Assembly: GCA_963780165.1 (NCBI GenBank)
Contig: CAWABB010000007.1
Span: 62,001-126,000 of the forward strand
Reading direction: 5' to 3'
Length of the DNA stretch: 64,000 nucleotides
Source: CAWABB01 sp963780165
GTDB lineage: Bacteria > Bacteroidota > Ignavibacteria > UBA10030 > UBA6906
In this document: piece after piece, positions 9,313 to 17,836 of the stretch
Position numbering within the stretch: position 1 is the stretch's first letter
Layout of the letters: each line of letters begins with the position of its first letter
The notes under the pieces: model-generated
What the model was told of the DNA's origin: nothing
The model's database searches: none
Seen by the model: only the letters and a program-made list of their open reading frames with translations
Made by a program: the position numbers and the translations under genes

Positions 9313-9829
9313 CTACTTCTTCTTTTTCTTGTCCGGTTCGGGCGTCTTCGGCGGCTCGGGCATCGGCGGCGGCCTGTTGGTGTTCCAGGTCTCTACCTTG
9401 ATCCGCCACTTGCCGTCCTTGCCAAGCTCGTATACTGTGAGGTACTTGCCCTGGTCCGTCCATCGACGGCATGCCCGCCATCTCCATCGTCATGGTGTAT
9501 GTGCCGACCTCGTACGCATAGGGGAGCCCGACCTGCACGTCGATCGTGACGAAGTCGACCTTGCTGAACTTCATCCCCATGCCCATCATCTGCTGATAGT
9601 ATGCCTTGATGGCCGGCTTGCCCTTCTGCAAAGGCTCGTTATTTGGCATCGAAACCGCATCATCTGTGTAGTTTGCCAGGGTGGTGTCAAACACACCGGC
9701 CATCATGTCCTTCGCAGACTTGGCCGTCATGGCTTCAATGGTCTTCCGGACCGCCGCGACATCGGGTGGGGGAGGGGCACACGAGACAAGAAGCACACAC
9801 CCCAACAACAGCAAAAGTGCAGTCTTCAT
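9313..9829 (-). pseudogene. SnoaL-like (DUF4440-type) lipoprotein, single frameshift
   Basis: Start ATG at 9829 follows GGAG. The product has a lipoprotein signal (MKTALLLLLGCVLLVSC, Cys17) and a SnoaL/ketosteroid-isomerase-like body (VRKTIEAMTAKSAKDMMAGVF..., PAIKAYYQQMM). At about 9460 the frame changes: one extra G in ATGGACGG. Removing it restores MTDQGKYLTVYELGKDGKW and a Pro-rich, Lys-rich tail ending at the TAG at 9313, giving 171 residues. SnoaL-like lipoproteins of this kind are common in FCB bacteria and have no assigned substrate. The frameshift may be real or an assembly error, since both sides remain well preserved. Confidence 0.7.
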
Positions 9830-10070
9830 CGAGAGCTCCGGTATTGTGGTTGAATGGGTGGAAAGTGCGGCAGAAACTGGCCTAACGTACACAAGGGACC
9901 GGGCAGTGTCAAGGCGCAAGGGACAATTGACCGCTGTCACACCTTCCGGGCAGCCGGGGTCTTATCTTTTGGGATATCCCGCCTGTGAAGCGGATTGACC
10001 GATCGGTCATCGCCAGGCCTGGGCAGCAGCGGAATGCCCTCCGGACGGCTCCATTTTGGGCATTTTTTCC

Positions 10071-10099
10071 TTGACAAAGCCTCTTGATTTCACTAGGTT
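10071..10099 (+). promoter_or_regulatory. Candidate promoter of the small secreted protein gene
   Basis: TTGACA at 10071-10076, a 17-base spacer, then TAGGTT at 10094-10099. The start codon lies 33 bases downstream. Confidence 0.55.
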
Positions 10100-10131
10100 A
10101 GTTCGTCTTCATCCACCTCGCCCCGAGTTTG

Positions 10132-10518
10132 ATGCGCTATCTTCTTCTGGCAGTAGCAGCTGTGGCTCTTACGACTATCGCCCTCGCCGCGACGATCAAG
10201 GATATCCGCGGTTGGAGCGACGGCCGTGTCGTCACGATCGAGTGGTACGCTGACGACGAGACGGGCTGCAGAGGGTACATCGTGATGCGTCGGTCCGGCA
10301 TCAACGGATCGTTTACGACCATCACGCAGAACCCGATGGCGCTGGAAGAAGACAAGCACTACGTCTTCACCGACGAAACCGCGTTCCGCACCAGCGACAG
10401 CTTCTATCAGTACCGCATCGTTCCTGTCGGCAAGGCGGAAACGTACGACGTGTCCGTCACACATAGCACCAGCGGCGTCAGGAGAACCTGGGGAAGCATC
10501 AAGGCGATGTTCCGCTAA
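10132..10518 (+). CDS. Small secreted fibronectin-III-like protein
   Basis: 128 residues. ATG 10132 was preferred over the adjacent TTG at 10129. Residues 1-20 form a signal peptide (MRYLLLAVAAVALTTIALAA). The remainder reads as one beta-sandwich domain: IEWYADDETGCRGYIVMRRS, then a FTTI...Y.YRIVPV strand pair, the pattern of fibronectin type III domains. No catalytic motif and no sorting domain are present. It stands alone between a promoter and a strong terminator. Function unknown; periplasmic or extracellular location is inferred from the signal peptide. Confidence 0.65.
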   Translation: MRYLLLAVAAVALTTIALAATIKDIRGWSDGRVVTIEWYADDETGCRGYIVMRRSGINGSFTTITQNPMALEEDKHYVFTDETAFRTSDSFYQYRIVPVGKAETYDVSVTHSTSGVRRTWGSIKAMFR

Positions 10519-10549
10519 TCCATATGCTCCATCCGCTCCCGACCGTGAC

Positions 10550-10579
10550 GGCGATACGAAAGTGTCGCCTATTTTTTTA
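10550..10579 (+). terminator. Rho-independent terminator
   Basis: An 8-bp stem GGCGATAC/GTGTCGCC with a GAAA loop, followed by TATTTTTTTA. It lies 32 bases after the small secreted protein gene and insulates it from maf. Confidence 0.85.
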
Positions 10580-10615
10580 TTTGACCGGATGTTCTCAGTC
10601 CGGTGAGACGCCCCG

Positions 10616-11214
10616 ATGCGCCTGATCAAACCGCTCATCCTGGCATCCCGCTCCCCGAGGCGCATCGCTCTGCTCCGTCAGATCGGCTTCGATCCGGAAG
10701 TCGTCCCGTGTGACGTCGAAGAGACGTTCGACCATAACCTCTCTCCCGATGATAACGCCATCCGGCTGGCACTCGACAAGGCGCGGTGCACCGCCCGCAT
10801 GCGCGAGAACGCGCTCGTCATCGGCGCGGATACGATCGTCGTGCTCAACGGCACTCTCCTCGGCAAGCCGACCGACCCGCGGACGCGCATCGAATGCTCC
10901 GGCTGCTGAGCGGCAGAACCCATACGGTCCATACGGCGTTCGCACTCGTGGACCGACCGAGCGACCTCTCGGAAGTGGGAGTCGAATCCACGCGCGTGAC
11001 GTTCCGCGATCTGCCCGACCCGGAGATCGAAGAGTACGTACGAGGCGGATCGCCGATGGATAAGGCCGGCGCCTACGGCATCCAGGACGACTACGGAGCC
11101 GTGTTCGTGAGCCGCATCGAAGGCTGCTACTATACGGTCGTCGGGTTCCCGCTCTCGCTATTCTATACTACGCTGTCCGACTTTCAACATAGACTGAAGG
11201 TGTCCCATGGATAA
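10616..11214 (+). CDS. maf: Maf-family nucleoside triphosphate pyrophosphatase, single frameshift
   Basis: Maf proteins hydrolyse non-canonical or modified nucleoside triphosphates such as dTTP/UTP analogues. The N-terminal half (ATG 10616) shows LILASRSPRRIALLRQIG, the Maf phosphate-binding signature, then the catalytic region LVIGADTIVVLNG...LGKPTDP. At about 10880 one base is missing. The next frame continues AHRMLRLLSGRTHTV, DLPDPEIEEYV, SPMDKAGAYGIQDDYG and GCYYTVVGFPLSLF, all conserved Maf motifs. Restoring one base gives 199 residues, the normal length. The stop overlaps the start of the mutase subunit by 8 bases. As assembled, the gene would yield only ~97 residues of product; an assembly indel is a fair alternative to true inactivation. 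Confidence 0.85.
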
Positions 11215-11605
11215 GAAGATCCGCGTGCTCGTCGCAAAGGTGGGGCTGGACGGACACGACCGCGGCGCAAAAGTCGTCGCCGCCGCACTGCGCGACGCCG
11301 GCATGGAAGTGATCTACTCGGGCCTGCGCAAGACGCCGGAGATGATCGTCGAGGCCGCGCTGCAGGAGGACGTGGACGCGATCGGCGTCAGCATCCTGAG
11401 CGGCGCGCATATGACGATCTTCCCGCGCATCCTCTCGCTCATGAAAGATCGCGGACTGGATGACGTTCTGCTCTTCGGCGGCGGGATCATCCCGGAGAAA
11501 GACATCGTTGAGCTGAAGAAGATCGGGGTGGGAGACCTGTTTACGCCAGGGGCGCCGACGGGGAAGATCGTGGAGTATATCAAGGGGCGCGTCAGGACGA
11601 ACTGA
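11207..11605 (+). CDS. Methylmalonyl-CoA mutase small (B12-binding) subunit
   Basis: The 132-residue product is a stand-alone cobalamin-binding domain. It has the DGHDRG motif (D.H..G, base-off B12 ligand His) near residue 17, VSILSGAHM (the S.L element), and LLFGGGIIPEKD (the GG element). The length is typical of the C-terminal domain of methylmalonyl-CoA mutase when encoded separately, so it would pair with a catalytic large subunit encoded elsewhere to interconvert methylmalonyl-CoA and succinyl-CoA in propionate or odd-chain metabolism. It overlaps the end of maf, implying translational coupling. A role with another B12 isomerase cannot be excluded, since the large subunit is not in this window. 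Confidence 0.88.
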   Translation: MDKKIRVLVAKVGLDGHDRGAKVVAAALRDAGMEVIYSGLRKTPEMIVEAALQEDVDAIGVSILSGAHMTIFPRILSLMKDRGLDDVLLFGGGIIPEKDIVELKKIGVGDLFTPGAPTGKIVEYIKGRVRTN

Positions 11606-11696
11606 AGCCGCGGAAGTCAGCGCGAATCGAAGATCGGGAATCGAGCGTCTGCGTTGTCAATTGTGGATCGTAGACGACTCCACGATTGTCGATCGG

Positions 11697-11732
11697 TCCT
11701 AAAACAAAACAACCCCCCATATGGAGGGTTGT
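11697..11732 (-). terminator. Terminator of the cold-shock gene
   Basis: Inverted repeat acaaccc/gggttgt at 11709-11715 and 11726-11732. Read on the minus strand it is followed by TTTTGTTTT. It lies 26 bases beyond the cold-shock stop codon. Confidence 0.8.
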
Positions 11733-11757
11733 ACCGTGCGCACACGAAGTGGTGATT

Positions 11758-11961
11758 CTAGGAGACGTGGGAAACGTTCACTGCCTGCAACCCCTTCTGT
11801 CCCTCCTCCACGTCAAACTGCACCTGCTCGCCCTGCTTCAACGTCTTGTATCCATCTCCTGCAATTGATTTGAAGTGGACGAAGAGGTCCTCGCCGTTCT
11901 CACGGGTGATGAACCCGTAACCCTTGGCGTTGTTGAACCACTTCACGGTCCCCTTTTCCAT
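11758..11961 (-). CDS. csp: Cold-shock domain protein
   Basis: 67 residues, the standard CspA length. It begins MEKGTVKWFNNAKGYGFI; RNP1 is KGYGFI (13-18) and RNP2 is LFVHF (26-30), the aromatic surfaces that bind single-stranded RNA or DNA. The function is inferred as an RNA chaperone that melts mRNA secondary structure in the cytoplasm. The start follows GCGAGGTG with good spacing. It is monocistronic, with its own terminator downstream and a 62-base gap from the polymerase gene upstream. Whether it is truly cold-induced cannot be told from sequence. Confidence 0.95.
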   Translation of the reverse strand: MEKGTVKWFNNAKGYGFITRENGEDLFVHFKSIAGDGYKTLKQGEQVQFDVEEGQKGLQAVNVSHVS

Positions 11962-12023
11962 AAAACACCTCGCTTAAGGGTGAACGATGGGGGAAGACTA
12001 GTAAACCCATTCACCAAAAGCAA

Positions 12024-14384
12024 CTACTCGTCCAGCCAGATCCCAAACTGAGACGGTGGGCCAGGGTCTCGTTGCGGCGATTCCTCAACCTGGGGCTCCA
12101 TGGTAAGTATCGTGACACCTTTGGGGTCGAACGGAAAAAGATCGTCGGAATTGAAAATATTGCGGAAATCTTGCGGTAGGAAGAAATCCTCGAATTTCGA
12201 GGCAAATTCGTCAAGCCGGCGTAGATAGTAAGCAGTATTCTCGTCCGGGAAGTTGGGATCCCAATCCTCCAGCCGCTTGCAGTTCTCAAACCCCTTCGGA
12301 TTGGGGTCCGTGCCGGTTATGTAGTATGCCACCCGGTCCCCGGGCCGGTAAGGCTTCCCGGAGGCCAGGGCCACCTCGTACGCCGCCCCCCGGTTCCGCT
12401 TCCCGCGCCTGACCTGCTCGCTGTACTCCTCCAGCGTCTCCCTGAGCGTCTCCATCCGCCCGAAATCCCTCGCCTCCAGCGTCCGGTCCGTGATCGCGCT
12501 GCGGTACTGGATGTACAGGCTGTGGAGGCCTACGACGTCCCCGTTCAGCAGAAAGTCGATGCACTGCTGCACGAAGGTCCTCCCGAAGTGCTCCATGCTC
12601 CTCGAGATGAGGGACGATCCCTTGATGCGGATCCGGTTGTCGTAGGAGAGGAGGGCGTAATTCTTCTTGCGGTAGCTCAACATTTTGCGGTAGCGGCCCG
12701 CCATTGCGAGACTGATCCCCTCCGGTAACGCAAGAGAGATCTGTTTTACGTAATTCTCCTCCTGTTCCTCGCCACGGACGCCCTCGGGCGGCACACAATA
12801 GACGCCGTCGGTGTCCACCTCTATGACCTTCCCGCCGGATGAGCGGATCGCTCCCATCATCGTCCTCAGGATCTCCTGCCCGGTGGTCGTGACCCGGTCC
12901 GCCGAACCGTAGTCGTTGAAGATCCCCCGGCTGTATCCAAGATACCCGTAGAACGAATTGATCAGAATCTTCAGGGAGCTCTGGATTGCGTCCAGGCGGG
13001 ACCGCTCGATTTCGTCGGTGACTGCGGCAAGTTCGCGCTTGCGCGCCAGGCGCATGGAGGTCAGATCCTTCAGGAGACCCAGGAAGCATCCAAGCGCGTC
13101 CGTGTCGGGGGCGATGGACTTCGTGAGCATGAGGGAAGGATACAGCGATTCGACGTCCGCGAGCACGACCGGACCGGTGACGCCAGTGAGGAAGAGGTCG
13201 GTGTAGCCTCCGGTAGTCTGCGCACCCTGTCGTGCCCTCGGGATGGAGTGCTTGGCGTGCAGGTAGGCACGCACCATGAGGTACTCGATTTTTGCGGCGG
13301 CGCCCATGCGGGCGACGTGGCCGAGGGAGGCGGGGACCATCTGCGCCAGATAGAAGGAGGTGGGGGCGAGGTGCGCGCTCAAGGCCCGCGTTTCGTGGAC
13401 GTCGTCAAGCGCGTACGCGAGGAGCGGTTGCGGGTCGTTGTCCCAGTGCCACGCAATCCGGTCCCCCTGAATGTACGTCCGGTCGGGCGACGCGAACCCG
13501 AAAAACTGCGCAGCGTACTTCAGGCCGTGGCTCTCCATCGTCCGCCGCGTGGAGTCGTAGTTCTGGACCAGCATGAGCGTGTCCACGATGCCCCGGCCGG
13601 GGATGTCCACCAGCGTGTAGTCGTACGGATACTCGCCCGCTGCCTGGCGCGACTCGATGATTTTCGGGACGGTGCCGTTGCGGCCGATCGCGAGCGAGAC
13701 CTTATGCATCGCTGCCCGCTGGAGGAGGTACGGGAGGTCGAAACTCAGGATGTTGTGCCCCTCGATGGCGTCCGGGTCCTTCTCTGTGACCAGCTTCACC
13801 AGCTCCTGAAGCATCTGGCGCTCGGTCTTGTGGCGGCCGTCGATGACGAGGTTCCAGCCGCGATTGTCGGAGAGCGCAATCAGGATGATGCGGTCCGACG
13901 GACGAGAGGCGTTGCTCAAGCGATAGTGGCCGGTTGAGTACGTCTCGATGTCCAGCTGCAGACGGTAGAGGTCCTTGAACTCCATCCCCTTGCAGAACGT
14001 CCGGCCCGACTGCATGAGGAACTGCACGACCGGGTCGGTGAGCAGGTAGACCGATTCAAGCTCGGCGTAGGTTTCGACCTTTGTTATTGCCGTGCGGTTG
14101 TGGGCGTCCAGGATGTGGCGGACGGCGTCCCACATGGCGGGCCATTCCTCGAACACGGCGAGGTGCTGGTAGTGGAGTGTGCCGTCGAGCTTCTTGATCC
14201 AGTGCTTCCGGGGGAAGCCGTCCAGGAGAGTGCGGTCCGAGAGAAACAGGAAGGGGTAGAACGACTCGTCAACGCTGTGAACCCCCTCCTCGGTCCGGAC
14301 CCAGAGGCGCATCGTCGCATCGTCAAGCGGCTGGACGCCGACGATACGTTCCTCGGTGTTATGTCCGAAGAGAAGGGGGTTCAT
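12024..14384 (-). CDS. Family-B DNA polymerase with 3'-5' exonuclease
   Basis: 786 residues, as in PolB/Pol II-type enzymes. Exonuclease motifs: Exo I DIET (145-148), Exo II GHNILSFDLPYL (209-220) and Exo III YALDDV (324-329). Polymerase motif A is DVESLYPSLM (410-419), motif B runs K472..NSFYGYLGY (472-484), and motif C is VDTDG (Asp524, Asp526). All metal-binding acidic residues are present, so polymerisation and proofreading should both work. The likely role is repair or translesion synthesis beside a replicative PolC/DnaE, as known for bacterial Pol II; this is inference. It starts 29 bases after the slipin stop codon on the same strand, so an nfeD-slipin-polB transcript is plausible. Confidence 0.93.
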   Translation of the reverse strand: MNPLLFGHNTEERIVGVQPLDDATMRLWVRTEEGVHSVDESFYPFLFLSDRTLLDGFPRKHWIKKLDGTLHYQHLAVFEEWPAMWDAVRHILDAHNRTAITKVETYAELESVYLLTDPVVQFLMQSGRTFCKGMEFKDLYRLQLDIETYSTGHYRLSNASRPSDRIILIALSDNRGWNLVIDGRHKTERQMLQELVKLVTEKDPDAIEGHNILSFDLPYLLQRAAMHKVSLAIGRNGTVPKIIESRQAAGEYPYDYTLVDIPGRGIVDTLMLVQNYDSTRRTMESHGLKYAAQFFGFASPDRTYIQGDRIAWHWDNDPQPLLAYALDDVHETRALSAHLAPTSFYLAQMVPASLGHVARMGAAAKIEYLMVRAYLHAKHSIPRARQGAQTTGGYTDLFLTGVTGPVVLADVESLYPSLMLTKSIAPDTDALGCFLGLLKDLTSMRLARKRELAAVTDEIERSRLDAIQSSLKILINSFYGYLGYSRGIFNDYGSADRVTTTGQEILRTMMGAIRSSGGKVIEVDTDGVYCVPPEGVRGEEQEENYVKQISLALPEGISLAMAGRYRKMLSYRKKNYALLSYDNRIRIKGSSLISRSMEHFGRTFVQQCIDFLLNGDVVGLHSLYIQYRSAITDRTLEARDFGRMETLRETLEEYSEQVRRGKRNRGAAYEVALASGKPYRPGDRVAYYITGTDPNPKGFENCKRLEDWDPNFPDENTAYYLRRLDEFASKFEDFFLPQDFRNIFNSDDLFPFDPKGVTILTMEPQVEESPQRDPGPPSQFGIWLDE

Positions 14385-14413
14385 TCAGCCCTATGCAAAT
14401 CTTCCTGCGGCCC

Positions 14414-15181
14414 TTAGTTCTTCTTCTTTGCGTAAGCGTCCATAAACGACGTAATCAGATCGATTGGGAACGGGAAGATTACCGTCGAGCTGTTCTCTGA
14501 GGCGATTTCAGTGAGCGTCTGGAGGTAGCGGAGCTGCATGGCCATCGGGTGAACCTGGATGACTTCGGCGGCTTCGGCAAGCTTCTTGGATGCCTGGAGC
14601 TCTCCCTCCGCATGGATGATTTTCGCCCGCCGTTCCCGCTCCGCCTCAGCCTGTTTCGCCATAGCCCGCTGCATCTCCACCGGGAGATCGATGTGCTTCA
14701 CCTCCACGTTCGAGATCTTAACGCCCCACGGCTCGGTCTGAAGGTCCATGATCTTTGCGAGCTCGGCGTTGATCTTGTCCCGTTCCGCCAGCAGCTCGTC
14801 AAGCTCGGACTGGCCCAGGATGCTCCGGAGGGTGGTCTGGGAGAGCTGTGAGGTTGCGAACAGGAAGTTTTCGACCTCAACGATCGCCTTGTCCGGTTGA
14901 AGGACACGGAAATAGATCACCGCGCTCACCTTGACCGAGACGTTGTCCTTGGTGATGACGTCCTGTGGGGGGACGTCCATGACGACGGTCCGGAGGCTCA
15001 CCTTGACCATCTTGTCCACGAGCGGGATCAGGAAGATGATGCCCGGGCCCTTGACGCCGACGAGCCGGCCCAGACGGAAGATGACGCCGCGCTCGTACTC
15101 GCGCAGGATTCTGATCGCATTGGCGATGATGATGACGCCGAAGACGACCAGGACAAAGAAGAACATGCTAATGGTCTGCAT
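14414..15181 (-). CDS. Slipin / SPFH-band 7 membrane protein
   Basis: 255 residues. One N-terminal membrane segment (~6-26) precedes the SPFH domain: EYERGVIFRLGRL, KGPGIIFLIPLVD, VPPQDVITKDNVSVKVSAVIYFRV, and a coiled-coil-forming helical region with QAEAERERRAKIIHAEGE. These are characteristic slipin/stomatin motifs. SPFH proteins oligomerise in the membrane and organise microdomains; prokaryotic slipins typically sit in an operon with an NfeD-type protease, exactly as here, where the two frames are separated by about 110 bases. It probably acts in membrane quality control with the adjacent NfeD. Confidence 0.93.
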   Translation of the reverse strand: MQTISMFFFVLVVFGVIIIANAIRILREYERGVIFRLGRLVGVKGPGIIFLIPLVDKMVKVSLRTVVMDVPPQDVITKDNVSVKVSAVIYFRVLQPDKAIVEVENFLFATSQLSQTTLRSILGQSELDELLAERDKINAELAKIMDLQTEPWGVKISNVEVKHIDLPVEMQRAMAKQAEAERERRAKIIHAEGELQASKKLAEAAEVIQVHPMAMQLRYLQTLTEIASENSSTVIFPFPIDLITSFMDAYAKKKN

Positions 15182-15292
15182 GCCGGGTTCCTTTCGTTGG
15201 ATGAGGCCGGCTCAGCAGCCGGGGGGCCGACCTCGTGTGGTACTGTGCTGAGTCTTTTACCTGGTTGGGTGTTGCCCCAGCCTGGTGTGGTG

Positions 15293-16571
15293 CTATTCCG
15301 ATTTCTTGACTGTAAGAGAAAGGTCCTTGACTGCCGTGACCGTCACGCGAGTGCCTTTCTTCAATCGACCCTCGGTGCTGGTGGCTGTCCAGATCTCGCC
15401 GTGGACGCGCACGCGGCCTTCGGGGTTCAGGTCGGTGAACGCTTCGCCGGTTTCGCCGATGATCCCTTCGGCACCGGTCGTGGGCTTGCGCCTCTGTGCT
15501 TTGACGCCCATCCCGATCGCGAACACGAAGAAGGCAACCGTGAACAACACCGCGGGGATGATCACACTCCAGGAAATTGAAACGAATTCCAAGGCAGACT
15601 CCGAGTTGATAAGCATGACCGAGCCGAGAAGGAGGGAGATAGCGCCGCCGACCGTAAGGAGGCCGTAGCTGGCGATCTTTATCTCCAGCAAAAACAGCAG
15701 TATCCCGAATGCGATCAGGGCGACGCCGGCGTAGTTCACCGGGAGCGTGTGAAGCGAGTAGAACGCGACGATGAGGCAGATGACCCCCACCACGCCGGGC
15801 AGGATTGCCCCGGGATTGTACAGCTCGAACAGCAGGCCGTAGATCCCCAGAAGCATGAAGATGTACGCGATGTTCGGATCGCTCAGCACGTCCAGGATCT
15901 TGTGCTTGAACCCCATCTCCTTTTCGATGACGGTTGGCGTTCTTTGTGTTGAGGACCTTTGTGCCGCCTTCAACCTCCACCGTGCGGCCGTGGATGGAAT
16001 CCAGAAGAGCAGGGATCGATCCCGCGATCAGGTCGATGACGCTGTCGCGAAGAGCCTCGGTTTCGGGGATGGAGATGCTTTTGCGGACGGCGTCTTCCGC
16101 CCAGTGGACGTTTCGCTTTCGCTTTTCGGAAATGGACTTGATGAATGCGGCCGCGTCGTTCGTCGCCTTTTCGTTCGCGACGGAGTCCGTGATGCCTCCC
16201 TGCGCACCGACCGGGTGTGCGGCACCGATGTTAGTGCCGGGTGCCATGGCGGCGATGCTGGCTGCCAGCGTGATGAACGTGCCTGCGGAGGCGGATTGGG
16301 CCCCGGAGGGGGCGACGTAGACCACGACGGGGATCCTGGCTGTCAGGAGGTCGCTGACGATCTCACGGGTGGATTTCAGGAGGCCGCCCGGGGTGTCCAG
16401 GCGGATGATAAGTGCCTCGGCCCCTGCTTCCTCGGCTTCCTTGATCGAGGTGCGGATGAAATCCGCGCTGGCAGGGTTGATCGACGCCTCGACGGTGATG
16501 ACATGGACGGTCTGGGCGGGGAGGGGCCTGGCCCAGAGAAGGAGAAGAATGAGGCAGAAAGCGCGTTTCAA
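15293..16571 (-). CDS. NfeD-type ClpP-like membrane serine protease, single frameshift
   Basis: The start is TTG at 16571 behind GGAGG (8-base spacing), opening a signal peptide (MKRAFCLILLLLWARPLPAQ). The ClpP-like domain shows IIRLDTPGGLLKSTREIV and the nucleophile loop GAQSASAGT, with the expected downstream Lys in the NEKATNDAAAFI helix. At about 15931 one extra A (in GCCAACCGTC) shifts the frame. The second frame continues EKEMGFKHKILDVLSDPNIAYIF, about four to five membrane spans, and the C-terminal NfeD OB-fold (GEAFTDLNPEGRVRVHGEIWTA). Joined, the protein has ~425 residues, normal for long NfeD. It cleaves hydrophobic C-terminal tails of membrane proteins in characterised homologues, and its partner slipin follows directly. 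Confidence 0.87.
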
Positions 16572-16595
16572 GGGCGGGTCCTCCGGGGGACTGAT

Positions 16596-16629
16596 GATAT
16601 CAGATATCCGATATCAGGTATCCGATATC
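16596..16629. repeat. 14-bp tandem repeat upstream of nfeD
   Basis: Read on the minus strand, the unit GATATCGGATA(C/T)CT is repeated about 2.5 times and contains four GATATC palindromes in 34 bases. It sits 25-58 bases upstream of the nfeD start codon, where a promoter or operator is expected. Confidence 0.75.
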
Positions 16630-16660
16630 GTCCCGCTACCGCATGAGGCGGGAGCGGGAC
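16630..16660 (-). terminator. Hairpin after tRNA-Ser(CGA)
   Basis: Inverted repeat GTCCCGCT / AGCGGGAC with inner CCGC/GCGG pairing, just past the 3' end of the tRNA on the minus strand. No T-tract follows, so it may be a processing or rho-dependent signal instead. Confidence 0.45.
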
Positions 16661-16663
16661 GTG

Positions 16664-16750
16664 CGGAGAGGCAGGGATTCGAACCCTGGATACCGCAAGC
16701 GGTATACCGGTTTTCGAGACCGGCGCCTTCAACCACTCGGCCACCTCTCC
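16664..16750 (-). tRNA. tRNA-Ser(CGA)
   Basis: 87 bases with a class II long variable arm. The acceptor stem is GGAGAGG/CCTCTCC with discriminator G. The anticodon loop CTCGAAA sits on a CCGGT/ACCGG stem, so the anticodon is CGA, decoding UCG serine. The T-loop is GGTTCGAATCC. CCA is not encoded. Confidence 0.95.
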
Positions 16751-17175
16751 AGGCAAAACACACCTTGCGCGGCAAAGATACGAAACCTCGCGTAATCTTC
16801 CAAACCTCTGGTTCTTGTGGGCTTCTCGGGGTGAATCGTCTGCGATCCTGAGGCCGAATGGGGGAGGGAACAGCTTTTGAAGGGCGAAACGGGAATGGCG
16901 GCTCACATCTCTCATGAAAATGGGTGTAAAATGTAGAATCACAGTATAGTCCGCTCTGAAAATCCTTCCAAGCGTCCATTCGCCGATTCCTGCCGGTGTG
17001 TCATAGGCTCGATAAACTGTGATAAGTTACAGACTTCCGGCGGTTACTCAAATGGCCGCCCTAAAGCACATTCTGGCACGGATGGTGAGTCTCTTTCTAC
17101 GTGATCGAAATACGTCCCGCCGGGTCGCCACCCCCATCGGTCCGAGTAGGGGCAGGACATATCCCCCCACAATAC
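16751..17175. other. Intergenic region, no gene seen
   Basis: About 425 bases between tRNA-Ser(CGA) and the first palindrome of the HTH element. No coding frame or clear promoter was recognised. Confidence 0.5.
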
Positions 17176-17197
17176 GTGCGTCACCTAGGTGACGCAC
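17176..17197. repeat. Left perfect palindrome of the HTH element
   Basis: A 22-bp perfect palindrome with half-site GTGCGTCACCT. Together with the next three bases (CATG shared) it is identical over 25 bases to the palindrome downstream of the HTH gene. Confidence 0.9.
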
Positions 17198-17236
17198 ATG
17201 CAGGGTTGATATCTACACGCAAAGGAAGGACCGTGT

Positions 17237-17683
17237 ATGATCGCACTCGGTGAGGCAGAGTACAGCATGCTGAATCCCCCGGGCGAAAACGGACAGGATC
17301 AGGTCGGCGAGAGTGGCGCCGGCGCGTCCCTGCATCCAAGATTGGCCTGGATGATGATGTACAATGAAACGAAAAGTGCCCAGGCAGTCTGCAGGAAGTT
17401 CGGTATCAGCCGGAAGACTTTCTACAAGTGGCTGAAGCGGTATCGCGAGATGAATGGTGACACGGGAGCGCTGGCGGATCGTTCACGGCGGCCTCACCGG
17501 TTCCCGCGCGCGACGCCGGAAGATCAGATCGCCATTCTGAAGATGGCGAAGCAGCAGACGGGATACGGACAGCGCCGGCTCCGGGCGTATCTCGAGCAGA
17601 AGTATAACATATCGCTCTCGGAACGCACGATCTGGAAGATCCTGAAGCGGGAGCACGATGCGGGCTACGCCGCAAAGACGTAA
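17237..17683 (+). CDS. Orphan transposase-type double helix-turn-helix protein
   Basis: 148 residues; ATG 17237 follows AAGGAAGGA. The middle (~38-75) is a homeodomain-like HTH of the IS3/IS481 integrase type: ETKSAQAVCRKFGISRKTFYKWLKRYRE, then GALADRSRRPH. The C-terminal half (~92-140) is the second winged helix of such integrases: QQTGYGQRRLRAYLE...LSERTIWKILKRE. The DDE catalytic domain that should follow is absent and the frame ends at 17683. The gene keeps a good ribosome-binding site and lies between two matching palindromes, with a hairpin right after the stop. It is either a decayed transposase or a domesticated DNA-binding protein whose sites may be those palindromes; the latter is inference. 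No DDE fragment is seen downstream. Confidence 0.75.
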   Translation: MIALGEAEYSMLNPPGENGQDQVGESGAGASLHPRLAWMMMYNETKSAQAVCRKFGISRKTFYKWLKRYREMNGDTGALADRSRRPHRFPRATPEDQIAILKMAKQQTGYGQRRLRAYLEQKYNISLSERTIWKILKREHDAGYAAKT

Positions 17684-17691
17684 GGTGTGAC

Positions 17692-17716
17692 GCGCCCTCT
17701 GAAGTCGTCAGGGCGC
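17692..17716 (+). terminator. Hairpin after the HTH gene
   Basis: GCGCCCT/AGGGCGC stem with an 11-base loop, 9 bases after the stop codon. No T-run follows, so this is a weak terminator call. Confidence 0.45.
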
Positions 17717-17738
17717 AAGGAAGCTGGCACGACGTGGC

Positions 17739-17770
17739 AACATGTGCGTCACCTAGGTGACGCACATGTT
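17739..17770. repeat. Right perfect palindrome of the HTH element
   Basis: A 32-bp perfect palindrome with half-site AACATGTGCGTCACCT. It contains the same core as the left copy at 17176-17197; the two cores are 546 bases apart and enclose the HTH gene. Confidence 0.92.
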
Positions 17771-17796
17771 GTGTGTGTTCTGTCTGAGGTCCATGA

Positions 17797-17836
17797 AGCG
17801 AGGACGCACTCCCCCCGTCCTCGCTTTCGTTTTCTT
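17797..17836 (+). terminator. Strong rho-independent terminator
   Basis: 10-bp perfect stem AGCGAGGACG/CGTCCTCGCT at 17797-17825 with a C-rich loop, followed by TTCGTTTTCTT. It closes the HTH element. Confidence 0.8.

Noticed and set aside
8594..9853. 419-residue plus-strand frame as one real protein
   Set aside because: Its first 69 residues are the repeat tract and its last ~180 are antisense to the lipoprotein. Only the middle resembles a PolX-like domain.
9083..9940. 285-residue minus-strand frame as one intact lipoprotein
   Set aside because: Only its first part after the ATG at 9829 is lipoprotein-like; beyond ~9460 the true coding continues in another frame to the stop at 9313.
12286..13089. 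267-residue frame on the minus strand
   Set aside because: Alternative frame inside the family-B polymerase gene; Arg/Gly/Pro-rich with no recognisable domain.
17176..17770. Complete insertion sequence
   Set aside because: There is no DDE catalytic domain and no target-site duplication; the ends are palindromes rather than ordinary inverted repeats.
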